A stretch of 64,000 nucleotides of DNA from Planctomycetota bacterium (GCA_027493625.1 JAOSKM010000001.1:711489-775488); one strand, 5' to 3'. Counted from the first letter of the stretch, positions 54,267-63,579 are shown. Numbers and translations: made by a program. Notes: generated from the sequence alone by a model not told the origin.

Positions 54267-55205
54267 GTGCGGCTGCTTTCCAATGTGACCATGCTGCTGC
54301 AGACCTTCCATGATTTCAGCAGACAGGCGATGTCGCCCACGGCGGCCATCGCGCTGCACGCCTCCATCGCCGCCTTCATCGTGGCGGCGGTGACGGCGCT
54401 GGCAGCGCTGCTGCAGCCGGCGAAGGTACGCATGCGCTGGGCGGACTGGGCGGGCGCGGTCGGCACCGGCGCGCTGCTGGCCTATTTTGTGGCGCGCTTC
54501 ATTTCCGCGGGCACCGAGCCGCTGCAGAACATGTTCGACGTGGTCACGCTCAGCGCGCTGTTCCTGGCGCTGATCTACTTCGTGGCCACGCGCGTCCGCA
54601 AGCTGCCTGCGATCGGCGCGTTCGCCTATCCCGCCATCGCCATCATCTTCCTCGTCAACTTCATGCTGGCCGGCACCGTCACCGCGGGCAGCGACACCCC
54701 GCTGGGCAGCCCGCTGCTCGTGGTGCACATCGTGCTCACCATCCTGGCCTATGGCGTGTTCTTCATGGCCACCGTGGCGGCAGTGATGTTCCTGCTGCAG
54801 GAACGCATGCTGAAGAAACACAAGGACCCGGCCTTCATGCGCAGCTTCCCGCCCCTGGAGTCACTGCGCCGGCTGGTGAACGGCTGCATCCTGATCGGGC
54901 TGCCGATGCTGACCGTCGGGTTCGCCCTGGGCTTCGTGTCGTTCAGCGCCGAGGACTGGGAGAACATCCTGCACAACCCCAAGGTGATCACCAGCCTGGT
55001 GCTGTGGCTGGTGCTGCTGGCCGCGTTCATCGGGCGCCGCGCTGGACTGCTGCACGGCCGTCGCCACTACTACATGGTGCTGGTCGGCTTCGCGCTGGTG
55101 CTGACCACCTACGTCGGGCTGGGTGTGGTCGAGGCGCGCAACCGGCAGCAGACGGCCGACAGCAGCCATCTGGAACGGGACGACAATCCATGCAGCGGTT
55201 TGTAG
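54267..55205 (+). CDS. CcsA/HemX-type cytochrome c assembly membrane protein
   Basis: A 312-aa integral membrane protein with eight predicted membrane segments. Conserved stretches are EPLQNMFDVV, the His-containing VVHIVLTILAYGVFFMATVAAVMFLLQERMLKK (core VVHIVLTILAY) and FLLQERMLK. CcsA proteins handle haem in cytochrome c maturation, and HemX-type relatives are commonly encoded next to hemA. GTG 54267 is the longest start; ATG 54291 is possible. Its end overlaps hemA by 16 bases. The dihaem cytochrome at 702 might be a client, but that is inference. Confidence 0.85.
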   Translation: MRLLSNVTMLLQTFHDFSRQAMSPTAAIALHASIAAFIVAAVTALAALLQPAKVRMRWADWAGAVGTGALLAYFVARFISAGTEPLQNMFDVVTLSALFLALIYFVATRVRKLPAIGAFAYPAIAIIFLVNFMLAGTVTAGSDTPLGSPLLVVHIVLTILAYGVFFMATVAAVMFLLQERMLKKHKDPAFMRSFPPLESLRRLVNGCILIGLPMLTVGFALGFVSFSAEDWENILHNPKVITSLVLWLVLLAAFIGRRAGLLHGRRHYYMVLVGFALVLTTYVGLGVVEARNRQQTADSSHLERDDNPCSGL

Positions 55206-56554
55206 TTCTCGGGATCAACCACAAGTTCGCGCCGCTGGAAGTGCGCGAGCGCCTGGCATACCCGGACCGTCGCATCCCTGCGGCGCTGAAGACGATCCGC
55301 GAGCGGGCCGACTGCGAAGAGGCCGTGCTGATTTCAACCTGCAACCGCGTCGAAGTGTACGCGTTCACGGAAGGCGACGACGCCCGCGAGCGCCTGCTGC
55401 GCGGGCTGGCCGCCGACCACAGCATGAAGCCCGAGTTTCTCGAGCAGTACTGCTACTTCCACCGTGGGCGCGACGCCGTGGAGCACCTGATCCGCGTGGC
55501 GGGTGGGCTCGACAGCCTGGTGCTGGGTGAGACCCAGATCCTCAGCCAGGTCAAGAAATCCTACCTGCTGGCGCAGTCCGAAAACGCGACCGGCAAGGCC
55601 CTCAACGGCCTGTTCCACCGCGCCTTCCAGGCCGCCAAGCGCCTGCACACGGAAACCGGCATCGGCGAAGGGCAGCTTTCCGTCTCGGCCACGGCCGTGC
55701 GCTTCGTGAAGCGCGTGTTCGAGGACCTGGGCGACAAGACCGCCCTGCTGATCGGCGTGGGCGAAGTCGGCGAGTTGACCCTGACCTACCTGCGCGAGGC
55801 CGGCATCGGTCGCGTGATCGTGGTGTCGCGCAACCTGGAGCGCGCCAAGGAAGCCGCCGCGCGTTTCCAGGGCGACGCCGTGCCCTTCGACCTGCTGCAG
55901 GACTACCTGCCGGCCGCGCACGTGGTGATATCTCAGACTGCGGCCGAGGGGCGCATCCTGGAGCGCAAGCACTTCAAAGACTCGCAGAAGAAACGCGGCT
56001 ACAGCTCCGTGTTCGTGCTGGACCTGGCGGTGCCGCGCGACATCGCCGAGGACGTGGGCGAGCTGGAAGGCGTGTTCCTGTACAACGTGGACGACCTCGA
56101 GCAGGTGGTCGCAGAGCACGCCATGGAGCGCAGCCGCGAGCTGGAGAACTGCCGCGTCATCGTCGCCGACGAAACCGACCACTTCCTCAAGGGCTTCCAG
56201 ACCTACGCCGCCGGGCCGCTGATCACGGAGCTGCGCGACAAGGCCGAGCAGGTCCGCCAGGCCGAGCTGGAGCGCTTGATGACCAGGCTGCGCGACCTGC
56301 CGCCTCAGGCGCAGGAAGAGATCAGGGGGTTCTCCACGCGCCTGCTGAACAAGCTGCTGCACCCGCAGATCCAGGGCATCAAGCAGCATGCAGCCCAGGG
56401 CAACAGTGACTCGCTGCGGCTGATTGCGGAGGCGCTGGGTGTGGACGCCGCCCCGGGAACGGAGCAGGCGCCGCACGCGCGCGACCCTGCCACGTCAGCC
56501 AGTTCGCATGACTCCGATGACGTCACGGCCCAGCCCGCAAAGGAACAGCCATGA
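55190..56554 (+). CDS. hemA: Glutamyl-tRNA reductase
   Basis: 454 aa; first enzyme of the C5 route to 5-aminolaevulinate and haem. The substrate region GINHKFAPLEVRERLAY, catalytic Cys in STCNRVEVYAF (near residue 50), AGGLDSLVLGETQILSQVK, the NADPH region IGVGEVGELTLTYLREAGIGRV (core GVGEVGEL) and VFVLDLAVPRDI are all there. The final 30 residues are an unusual hydrophilic tail. It is coupled to the CcsA-like gene upstream and overlaps the histidine kinase by four bases. Confidence 0.94.
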   Translation: MQRFVVLGINHKFAPLEVRERLAYPDRRIPAALKTIRERADCEEAVLISTCNRVEVYAFTEGDDARERLLRGLAADHSMKPEFLEQYCYFHRGRDAVEHLIRVAGGLDSLVLGETQILSQVKKSYLLAQSENATGKALNGLFHRAFQAAKRLHTETGIGEGQLSVSATAVRFVKRVFEDLGDKTALLIGVGEVGELTLTYLREAGIGRVIVVSRNLERAKEAAARFQGDAVPFDLLQDYLPAAHVVISQTAAEGRILERKHFKDSQKKRGYSSVFVLDLAVPRDIAEDVGELEGVFLYNVDDLEQVVAEHAMERSRELENCRVIVADETDHFLKGFQTYAAGPLITELRDKAEQVRQAELERLMTRLRDLPPQAQEEIRGFSTRLLNKLLHPQIQGIKQHAAQGNSDSLRLIAEALGVDAAPGTEQAPHARDPATSASSHDSDDVTAQPAKEQP

Positions 56555-57297
56555 GCGTCACCAGCTCCAGGCTCGAGTTCCTGGGCCAGCTCGCGGGCGG
56601 CCTGGCCCACGAGATCAAGAACCCGCTCAGCACCATCAAGCTGACCCTGCAACTGCTTGAGGAAGACTTCCAGAAAGACGACTCCCCCACCGCCACGCGC
56701 GCCAAGCGCAAGATCGAAGTGCTGCTGCGCGAGGTGCAGCACCTGGACGACATCGTGCAGGAATTCCTGACTTTCGCCCGCGGCCACGACCTCAAGCTTA
56801 CGCGCACCAACCTGCGCGAGATGATCGTGGAGCTGTTCGAGTTCCTGGCCGATGACGCCCAGGCCCGCAAGATCAGGCTGCACTTCGACTATGAGGGCAA
56901 GCTGGACAACCTGCTACTCGACGCAACGCTGCTGCGCCAGGCTATCATGAACCTGCTGCGCAATGCGTTTGACGCACTGGACGGCAAGGACGGCGGCGAA
57001 GTGATTGTTCGCGCACGCATCAAGGGCGACCTGCTGGGTGTTGAAGTGATCGACACGGGCTGCGGCATTGCGCCCTCCAACTATGATCGTATGTTTCGCC
57101 CCTACTTCACGACGAAGAAGAAGGGCACCGGGATGGGCCTGCCGATGGTGCGCCGGATTGTCGAGGAGCACGGCGGGCAGATCACGTTCGAGTCGGAAGA
57201 GGGCAAGGGCACGCGCTTCCTGATCCTGCTGCCTGTGGACCCGTCCAAGACCGGCAGCCTGAAGTCGATGGTACCCACCGGGAGTGAGCAGCCATGA
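56551..57297 (+). CDS. Cytoplasmic sensor histidine kinase (NtrB-like)
   Basis: 248 aa, without membrane helix or obvious sensor domain. The H-box is LAHEIKNPLSTIK (His near residue 22), N-box RQAIMNLLRNAFDAL, G1 DTGCGI and G2 GTGMGLPMVRRI. It resembles the kinase core of NtrB/AtoS. There is no response regulator in the window. Sandwiched by four-base overlaps between hemA and purD, it is co-expressed with haem and purine synthesis genes, which is odd. Confidence 0.88.
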   Translation: MSVTSSRLEFLGQLAGGLAHEIKNPLSTIKLTLQLLEEDFQKDDSPTATRAKRKIEVLLREVQHLDDIVQEFLTFARGHDLKLTRTNLREMIVELFEFLADDAQARKIRLHFDYEGKLDNLLLDATLLRQAIMNLLRNAFDALDGKDGGEVIVRARIKGDLLGVEVIDTGCGIAPSNYDRMFRPYFTTKKKGTGMGLPMVRRIVEEHGGQITFESEEGKGTRFLILLPVDPSKTGSLKSMVPTGSEQP

Positions 57298-58562
57298 AGG
57301 TTCTCGTCATCGGCAGCGGCGCGCGCGAGCACGCACTGGCCTGGAAACTCAGCCAGTCACCCCACGTCACGAAAATCTACGCCGCCCCCGGCAGCCAGGG
57401 CATGGCGGGCATTGCCGAGCCGGTAAACATCAAGGTGGACGCCCACAACGAACTGGTGGCGTTCGCCAGGGAAAACAAAATCGACCTTACCGTGGTCGGC
57501 CCCGAGGATCCGCTGGTGGCCGGCATCGTCGATATGTTCCAGCGCAAGCATCTGCGCATCTACGGCCCCACCGCCAAGGCCGCGCGCCTGGAAGGCAGCA
57601 AAGCCTTCGCCAAAGACGTGATGTCGCGGCACGGCATCCAGACCGGCGGCCACAAGGTGTACGACAAGGCGGCGCCCGCCCTCGAGTACCTGGCCAACTG
57701 CGACTACCCCGTAGTGATCAAGGCCGACGGCCTCGCGGCCGGCAAGGGCGTGTTCATCTGCCGCACCCAGGAAGAGGCAGAGGCGGCCGTCGCCGAGGCC
57801 ATGGTGGAGAAGCGCTTCGGCGATGCCGGGCGCAAGGTGCTGATTGAGGACTTCCTGCAGGGTGAAGAAGTCAGCGTGCACGCCATCAGCGACGGGCACA
57901 ACATCCTGCCCCTGTGCCTCGCCCAGGACCACAAGCCTGTGGGCGACGGCGACACCGGCGAGAACACCGGCGGCATGGGCACCTACAGCCCGCTGCCGCA
58001 GATCACCGACGCGCAGAACGCGGTGCTTGAGCGCGACGTGGTGGTGCAGACCATCCACGCCATGAACCGCGAGGGCGAGCCCTACAAGGGCACCCTGTTC
58101 GTGGGCTGCATGATGACCAAGCAGGGTCCCAAGGTACTCGAGTACAACGTGCGCTTCGGCGACCCGGAAACCCAGAGCATCATGATGCGCATGAAGGGCG
58201 ACCTGTTCGAGGTGCTGAACGCCACCATCGATGGCAAGCTGGACACCGTAGAGGTGGACTGGGACCCGCGCAGCGTTGTGACCGTGGTGCTGGCCAGCGG
58301 CGGCTACCCGCGCGACTACGAGAAGGGTTACAAGATCAAGGGCCTCGATGCCGACTTCGGCCACGACGTGCAGGTCTTCCACGCCGGCACCAAGAAAGTG
58401 GACGGCGACTGGTACACCAACGGCGGCCGCGTGCTGAGTGTCTGCGCGCTGGGCAGCGACCTGAAAGACGCGCGGGCCAAGGCCTACGCGGCAGTGGACA
58501 AAATCCACTTCGACAAGATGATCTATCGCAAAGACATCGGCTTCCGCGGGCTCAGAGTCTAG
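57294..58562 (+). CDS. purD: Phosphoribosylamine-glycine ligase
   Basis: 422 aa; second step of purine synthesis. The N-terminus (VLVIGSGAREHALAWKLSQS, core GSGAREHALAWKL), ATP-grasp segments (VIKADGLAAGKGV, LIEDFLQGEEVSVHAISDG) and ENTGGMGTYSPLPQI, EYNVRFGDPETQ are diagnostic. Overlaps the kinase by four bases. A word-repeat hairpin follows. Confidence 0.95.
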   Translation: MKVLVIGSGAREHALAWKLSQSPHVTKIYAAPGSQGMAGIAEPVNIKVDAHNELVAFARENKIDLTVVGPEDPLVAGIVDMFQRKHLRIYGPTAKAARLEGSKAFAKDVMSRHGIQTGGHKVYDKAAPALEYLANCDYPVVIKADGLAAGKGVFICRTQEEAEAAVAEAMVEKRFGDAGRKVLIEDFLQGEEVSVHAISDGHNILPLCLAQDHKPVGDGDTGENTGGMGTYSPLPQITDAQNAVLERDVVVQTIHAMNREGEPYKGTLFVGCMMTKQGPKVLEYNVRFGDPETQSIMMRMKGDLFEVLNATIDGKLDTVEVDWDPRSVVTVVLASGGYPRDYEKGYKIKGLDADFGHDVQVFHAGTKKVDGDWYTNGGRVLSVCALGSDLKDARAKAYAAVDKIHFDKMIYRKDIGFRGLRV

Positions 58563-58565
58563 AGT

Positions 58566-58634
58566 TCAGAGACCAGAGGTCAGGGTAGACTTGCAGTTTC
58601 CCTGGCCTCTAACCTCCGGCCTCTGACCTCTCAG
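58566..58634. repeat. Intergenic word-repeat hairpin 4 (CAGAGGTCAGG type)
   Basis: The left arm carries CAGAGACCAGAGGTCAGG; the right arm CCTGGCCTCTAACC and CCGGCCTCTGACCTCTCAGG (two overlapping copies) pairs with it in imperfect register. It lies between purD and bioB and has the same logic as the hairpins at 2078, 9154 and 20328: arms made of a repeated short word. Confidence 0.7.
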
Positions 58635-58642
58635 GAGAACAC

Positions 58643-59659
58643 ATGGCAGGCACGGCAACATCAAACACTTTGGACATCGGCGACGGGCCGCTGGTCAACA
58701 TTGCCGACTTCATCATCGAGGGCGGCGCGCTGGATGACGCCACCGCCCTGCGCCTGCTGATGCTGCCTGACGAGCGCGTCTATGACCTGATGTACGCCGC
58801 CTACCTGGTCAAGCGCCGCTTCCAGGGCGACCATGTACACCGCTGCAGCATCGTGAACGCCAAGTCCGGCGCCTGCGGCGAGGACTGCAAGTTCTGCGGC
58901 CAGAGCGCCAGCTACCAGCACGCCACCGGCGTCGAGACCTACGCGGTCATGAACGCCGACGCCATCCTGCGCGCCGCCGACCAGGCCACCGGCTTCGGCA
59001 GCACCAACTTCGGCATCGTCACCGCCATCAAGGGCGTGCAGGAAGGCCCGATGCTGGACGCCATCTGCACGGCCGTGCGCAAGATCCGCGAATCGGGTCG
59101 TATCGCGCCGGATGCAAGCCTGGGTGTGGTCAGCAAGCGCGTGCTGGAGAAGTTGAAGGACGCCGGCCTGCAGGTCTACCACCACAACCTGGAAAGCGCC
59201 CGCAGCTACTACCCGAACATCTGCACCACTCGCGACTGGAGCGAGAACTTCGAGACCGTGCAGCGCGCCCGCGAAGTCGGCCTGGAGACCTGCTGCGGCG
59301 GCATCTTGGGCATGGGTGAAAGCATCGAGCAGCGCGTCGAGCTGATGCAGCAGGTGGCGAGCCTGCAGCCCGAGCACATCCCGCTCAACTTCCTGGTGCC
59401 GGTAAAGGGCACGCCGCTCGAGCACGTCGAGCCCCTGCGCCCCATGGACTGCCTGAAGGCGATTGCCGTGTTCCGCCTCACCAACCCGAAGTCGGACCTG
59501 TTCATCGCCGGCGGCCGCATCCAGCACCTGCGCCAGCTGCAGCCGTTCATCTTCATGGCCGGCGCCAACGGCATGATGGTGGGCGACTACCTGACCACCG
59601 CCGGCCGCACCAAGGAAGACGACCTGGAGCTGGTGCGCGATCTGGGCTTGGAGTCGTAG
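58643..59659 (+). CDS. bioB: Biotin synthase (radical SAM)
   Basis: 338 aa. The [4Fe-4S]/SAM cluster motif is SGACGEDCKFCGQSA (C-x3-C-x2-C, near residue 75). Other family blocks are VYHHNLESARSYYPNICTT, CCGGILGMGESIEQRVELM (core GGILGMGE), VPVKGTPLEH and MVGDYLTTAGR. It inserts sulfur into dethiobiotin. The ATG lies behind AGGAGA. No other bio gene is nearby. Confidence 0.93.
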   Translation: MAGTATSNTLDIGDGPLVNIADFIIEGGALDDATALRLLMLPDERVYDLMYAAYLVKRRFQGDHVHRCSIVNAKSGACGEDCKFCGQSASYQHATGVETYAVMNADAILRAADQATGFGSTNFGIVTAIKGVQEGPMLDAICTAVRKIRESGRIAPDASLGVVSKRVLEKLKDAGLQVYHHNLESARSYYPNICTTRDWSENFETVQRAREVGLETCCGGILGMGESIEQRVELMQQVASLQPEHIPLNFLVPVKGTPLEHVEPLRPMDCLKAIAVFRLTNPKSDLFIAGGRIQHLRQLQPFIFMAGANGMMVGDYLTTAGRTKEDDLELVRDLGLES

Positions 59660-59725
59660 CAGCCAAAACAACCCGCCGAGTTACCCGTTCACCGTGTGGT
59701 TTGGACCACGTAGTGGTCCAAGTAC

Positions 59726-60337
59726 TCTGGCCCACGGCGAAGCCGTGGGATCAAGAAGTAGCGAGAAATACATATAGCGCCCCGTAGGGGCGCAGGAAGC
59801 GTTCAATCCCATAGATACTTCTCGTCATATTCAACACCGTACCCTTCAAGAAACTCCAGCAACTCATCTTTGAACGTCTTCGTGCGATGATGTTCGGACT
59901 GCTTTGCGATGTACTGGATGGTTTCAGGAGCGCGCGACTGACTGACGCTGAAAGCAGTGAATCCGGTCTGCCATGCGAACGATCCTCGCGACTTCAGCTC
60001 CTCTTTCATCCAGCGCGATGAGCCTGCCTTGGCCTCACGCACGGCGTCAGACAAGGCGATTCGCGGAGGAAACATTACGAGCAAGTGCACGTGGTCTTCA
60101 ACACCACCCACGATGAGCGCCGTGCCCCCGACATTCTTGACAATCCCTCCAATGTAGGCGTGAAGGCCTGGCATGAGGTCCGCGGGAATCAGCTTCTCGC
60201 GGTTCTTCGTACTGAAAATGACGTGCGTGAGCAGCTTTGTGTACGTGTGAGCCATGCACGCATTCCCTGCGCCCCCTACGGGGCGCACAAGTATTATTGA
60301 AATGCGAGATTATCCCACGGCTGCGCCGTGGGCCAGA
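59726..60337. mobile_element. Y1-transposase element with nested inverted REP-like ends
   Basis: The transposase gene (59803-60255) is bounded by inverted copies of two palindromes. The outer 26-base segments 59726-59751 and 60312-60337 (hairpins CCCACGGCGAAGCCGTGGG and CCCACGGCTGCGCCGTGGG) match in inverted orientation with one mismatch. Inside them CGCCCCGTAGGGGCG (about 59788) and CGCCCCCTACGGGGCG (about 60272) mirror each other, and a looser pair lies outside. This is the layout of a REP-associated transposase unit. Confidence 0.82.
59803..60255 (-). CDS. IS200/REP-associated Y1 tyrosine transposase
   Basis: A 150-aa HUH transposase: KLLTHVIFSTKNRE at the start, the HUH motif VEDHVHLLVMFPP near residue 56, and the catalytic Tyr region ETIQYIAKQSEHHRTKTF near 117. 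REP-associated members act on palindromic DNA at their own flanks, and such palindromes are present here. ATG 60255 is preferred over the longer frame because the family begins at MAHTYTK. No accessory TnpB. Confidence 0.88.
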   Translation of the reverse strand: MAHTYTKLLTHVIFSTKNREKLIPADLMPGLHAYIGGIVKNVGGTALIVGGVEDHVHLLVMFPPRIALSDAVREAKAGSSRWMKEELKSRGSFAWQTGFTAFSVSQSRAPETIQYIAKQSEHHRTKTFKDELLEFLEGYGVEYDEKYLWD

Positions 60338-60382
60338 ATCCAGTCGCCACTACGTGGCGCGCACGCAACCGTAGAAGCGGTC

Positions 60383-60778
60383 TCAAAAACGTCGTAGCAG
60401 GATAACCGCGCATCCGAGCTGTACGAAAGCCAGAAAGTTTGCCGCATGGTACTCGTACCTCACCACAAGCCGGCGGAAGTTCTGAAGCCACGCGAACAAG
60501 CGCTCAACCTTCCATCTTCGCCGATAGCGCGGCAGCTTTCGGGCGTCCTGCGTCTTCTTCCGTTTCGTCCTGTTGGGCGCGATCAGCTCGATGCCGTACT
60601 TTTCGGCCAGCCTCGCATCCAGCCCGTCGCTGTCGTAGGCTTTGTCTCCAATCAGCTTGTCGGGCGCGAATGGGATGTGCGAGGCGTCGAGAGTCTTCTC
60701 AACAAGCTTCACTTCGTGGGGCGAAGCGCTTGCTGTGCTAATGGCGACAGGAAGACCGTGGCGGTCTGTAACTGCCAT
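60383..60778 (-). CDS. IS5-family transposase, ORF B (catalytic C-terminal part)
   Basis: The second half of a DDE transposase: [15 protein letters not shown], the second Asp in [26 protein letters not shown] and the catalytic Glu region [18 protein letters not shown]. It is reached by a -1 slip at A6G (A run at 60827-60832), which yields [23 protein letters not shown] (core [15 protein letters not shown]). Its stop overlaps the left inverted repeat. Confidence 0.88.
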   Translation of the reverse strand: MAVTDRHGLPVAISTASASPHEVKLVEKTLDASHIPFAPDKLIGDKAYDSDGLDARLAEKYGIELIAPNRTKRKKTQDARKLPRYRRRWKVERLFAWLQNFRRLVVRYEYHAANFLAFVQLGCAVILLRRF

Positions 60779-61149
60779 GATCTTCGTCCCCTTCCCGCGC
60801 TTAGTTTTCCCAACGTCACGGCCCCCTTTTTTGCGCCGGCGAAGGTGCCGTCGATGAAGGCCTCCCGGACGTCGATGCCGCCCCGTTGCAGCAGGTCTTC
60901 GGCCAGGGCCTCAAGGATATTCTTGAACACGCCCTGCTCGACCCAGGTCTGGAACCAGCGATGGCAAGTCTGGTACGGCGGATACCGGAAGGGCAGATCC
61001 TTCCAGCGGGCGCCGGTCTGGAGTACCCAGAGGATGCCGTTCAGGGCCTGGCGGAGTGGCACCGGCGGGCGCCCCTTGCCGTCCTTGCGGCGGGGTTTAA
61101 CAGGAATCAACGGCTCAAGCAGAGCCCACTGGTCGTCGGTAAGTTCCAT
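60709..61149 (-). CDS. IS5-family transposase, ORF A
   Basis: The N-terminal half of the transposase ([56 protein letters not shown] with the first Asp). After the A6G run the unshifted frame gives a non-family tail; the -1 frame gives ORF B. ORF A and ORF B overlap by 70 bases, the normal arrangement for the IS427 subgroup. Confidence 0.88.
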   Translation of the reverse strand: MELTDDQWALLEPLIPVKPRRKDGKGRPPVPLRQALNGILWVLQTGARWKDLPFRYPPYQTCHRWFQTWVEQGVFKNILEALAEDLLQRGGIDVREAFIDGTFAGAKKGAVTLGKLSAGRGRRSWQLQTATVFLSPLAQQALRPTK

Positions 61150-61263
61150 GACCAGTAAATCGGCAGACGGAACAGACGTACTTCAAGGTTTTCGAGACTG
61201 CTTCTAGTCTAGGTGTGTTGGGCGGTGACACAAGCAGTTTCGATCCAGTCGCAGCCCCGGCGA

Positions 61264-63087
61264 CTAGCCCAGCACCCAGCGGAAGCCCTGGGGCGTGTCT
61301 TCGATCTGCACGCCGCGTTGCTTGAGCTCGTCGCGGATGGCGTCAGCCGTGGCAAAATCCTTGGCCTTGCGAGCGTTCTGGCGGATCGCCACGAACAGCT
61401 CGATCGCCTCGGCGTCCATCTGCTCGATCGGCGCCAGTTCCTCGAACATCGGCAACTGGCCCGCCTCTATCATCTCCCACAGCTGCTCGCGGTCCGGCGC
61501 TTCGGCCCAATGATTCAGGTGCGCGGCCTTGCCTTTCAACGTCTCGCTGTCGAGCCAGCTTGCCACTTGCTCGCGCGTGATCAGGCCGCTGCGTGCGCTG
61601 CGGTCCAGCACGTCCAGCACCTCGTCAAAGCTTTCCATCAGGCGCAGGGCCTCACCAGCCTCGGCCGGGCCAAGTTCCATGGTGTTGAGCTCGTTGATGG
61701 CACTGAACACCACCGCCAGCGCGTTGGGCACGTTCAGGTTGTCGTTCAGCGCGTCGTCGAAGGCTTCCTCCGCCTTGCTGACCAGCTCCAGCACCTTGTC
61801 TGAGGCCACCCCCGCCAGGTCCGGGTCGGTGCCGTTGCTGACCGCCTCGCGCAGCTTGTCGTAGCGGGTCTGCATGCGTTCCAGCGCGTTGCCGGCGGCC
61901 TTAAGCGCCTCGATGCTGAAGTTCATCGGCTGCGTGTACTGGTTGCTGATCAGCGCGAAGCGGACCACGTTGGCCGGCACACGGCCGCCCTTGAAACCCG
62001 CCTGTTCGAGCTGACTCGCAAGTTCTTCCCGTTCGGCGCCGCGCGGGTCCAGCAAGTCACGCACGGTATAGAACGTGCCATCCCGCTTGCTCATCTTCTT
62101 GTTGTTGACCAGCAGATAGCGGCCGTGAACCCAGTAACGCGCAAACGCCTTGCGCGGCGAACCTTCGTCGGATGCGCCGTGGGGGCCGGGCACGTGGGTG
62201 TGGAAGGCGCCGTAACTCTGGGCGATCTCACACTCGTGGTGCGGGAAGATGTTGTCCTCACCGCCGGTGTGGATGTCGATCAGGTTGCCCAGGTGGGCGC
62301 GTGACATGGCCGAGCACTCGATGTGCCAGCCGGGAAAGCCGGGCTTGATGCGCTGGTCCACGCCCTCGGGCAGCAGCTGCCGGTAGCGCTCATAGTCAGC
62401 AGGATCCCAGCCTTTTTCGCTGTGCGGGTCCCACTGCATCAGGTGCTTGGGGTCCACCTTCCACAGGTAGAAATCGCGCGGGTCGCGCTTGTGTTCGCCA
62501 ACCGCCACGCGCGCGCCGGCTTCCAGCTCGTCGATCACCTTGCCACTGAGCTTGCCGTACTCGGGAAACTTCTGGATGTCGAAGTAGACCTGGCCCTGCT
62601 CATCGACGTAGGCGAACTCGTTCTCCAGCAGCTTCTGGATCGCCGCCAGCATCTCCGGCACGTGGCTGGCGGCGCGCGGGTGCAGTTCAGGCTCGCTGGC
62701 TTCGCCGCCGCTGTAGTTCTTCATGCGCAGTTTGCGGGCGTCCTCGACGAAGGCGTTTTCGTAGTGGCGCGCCAGCTTGTACGGGTCCCAGCCCATCTCG
62801 CGCGCGGCCTTCTGCAGCTTGTCTTCGCCCGTGGCATCGGCAACGTCGTCTTCCGTCAGGTGGCCGACGTCGGTGATGTTCATGACGTGCTTCACCTCGT
62901 AGCCGTTGCGCTCCAGCACGCGGCGCAGGATGTCGGCCATCAGGAAGCTGCGGAAGTTGCCGATGTGGGCGTAGCTGTAGACCGTGGGGCCGCACGAGTA
63001 CATGGTGACCCGCCTGCCCTGTGAGTCCAGCGGCTGGAAGACCTCCAGTGATTTGGTGTAGGTGTTTTTGAGCTTCAGGACAGACAT
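61264..63087 (-). CDS. cysS: Cysteinyl-tRNA synthetase
   Basis: 607 aa, about 140 longer than the usual enzyme. Class I motif [17 protein letters not shown] (HIGN; first Zn Cys) at residues 32-48, Zn ligands in GWHIECSAM and [10 protein letters not shown], and the KMSKS equivalent [16 protein letters not shown]. The zinc site looks complete. Extra length comes from insertions within residues 80-310 and 340-600. It begins 15 bases from the end of ispF on the same strand. Confidence 0.92.
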   Translation of the reverse strand: MSVLKLKNTYTKSLEVFQPLDSQGRRVTMYSCGPTVYSYAHIGNFRSFLMADILRRVLERNGYEVKHVMNITDVGHLTEDDVADATGEDKLQKAAREMGWDPYKLARHYENAFVEDARKLRMKNYSGGEASEPELHPRAASHVPEMLAAIQKLLENEFAYVDEQGQVYFDIQKFPEYGKLSGKVIDELEAGARVAVGEHKRDPRDFYLWKVDPKHLMQWDPHSEKGWDPADYERYRQLLPEGVDQRIKPGFPGWHIECSAMSRAHLGNLIDIHTGGEDNIFPHHECEIAQSYGAFHTHVPGPHGASDEGSPRKAFARYWVHGRYLLVNNKKMSKRDGTFYTVRDLLDPRGAEREELASQLEQAGFKGGRVPANVVRFALISNQYTQPMNFSIEALKAAGNALERMQTRYDKLREAVSNGTDPDLAGVASDKVLELVSKAEEAFDDALNDNLNVPNALAVVFSAINELNTMELGPAEAGEALRLMESFDEVLDVLDRSARSGLITREQVASWLDSETLKGKAAHLNHWAEAPDREQLWEMIEAGQLPMFEELAPIEQMDAEAIELFVAIRQNARKAKDFATADAIRDELKQRGVQIEDTPQGFRWVLG

Positions 63088-63101
63088 GTATCGGCTTCTG
63101 G

Positions 63102-63579
63102 TTACGGCGCCGGCTTCAGCAGCACCACGGCCTGGGTGATGATCGCCTCGCCGCGCCCCACGGCATCGAGGCCTTCGTTGGTGCGAGCCTTCACGTTGAC
63201 CCTGCGTGTCTCGATTTCCAGCAATGAGGCGATGCGAGCCTCCATCTGGCTCTTGTAGGGCTTCAACTTAGGGGCCTGGGCGATGATGTTGCAGTCGATG
63301 TTTTCGACCTCCCAGCCGCGACGCCGCACGTTCTTGAAGGCTTCCTTCAGCATCACTCCGCTGTCGGCGCCCTTCCATTTCGGGTCGGTGTCGGGGAAAT
63401 ACTCGCCGATATCGCCCAGGCCCGCTGGCGCCCAGCAGCGCATCGGTGATGGCGTGCAGCAGCGCGTCCGCGTCGGAGTGACCGGCTAGCCCCTTCTCGT
63501 AGGGGATTCCCAGGCCGCCCAGGATCAGGTCGCGGCCCTCAACCAGTTGATGGATGTCATATCCGATGCCGACGCGCAT
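63102..63579 (-). CDS. ispF: 2-C-methyl-D-erythritol 2,4-cyclodiphosphate synthase, frameshifted
   Basis: The fifth enzyme of the non-mevalonate isoprenoid pathway. ATG 63579 (GGAG upstream) opens [11 protein letters not shown] (Asp/His ligands) and [21 protein letters not shown] (second His; core [12 protein letters not shown]). Then an extra C (GG at 63427-63428 on the plus strand) shifts the frame. Removing it gives [21 protein letters not shown] and the rest to the [17 protein letters not shown] motif. An essential gene with a single clean indel is almost surely a sequencing error unless another copy exists. Confidence 0.87.

Larger units (their letters stand above)
60374..61204 (-). mobile_element. 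IS5-family (IS427-like) insertion sequence
   Basis: 831 bases bounded by 17-base inverted repeats: GAAGCGGTCTCAAAAAC at 60374-60390 and GTTTTCGAGACTGCTTC at 61188-61204 (two mismatches). TA flanks both ends (60372-60373, 61205-61206), which may be the target duplication. It contains orfA and orfB joined by a -1 frameshift site. It inserted between the Y1-transposase element and cysS. Confidence 0.88.

Noticed and set aside
60446..61207. 253-codon plus-strand ORF across the insertion sequence
   Set aside because: Antisense shadow of the transposase; no motif and no ribosome site.
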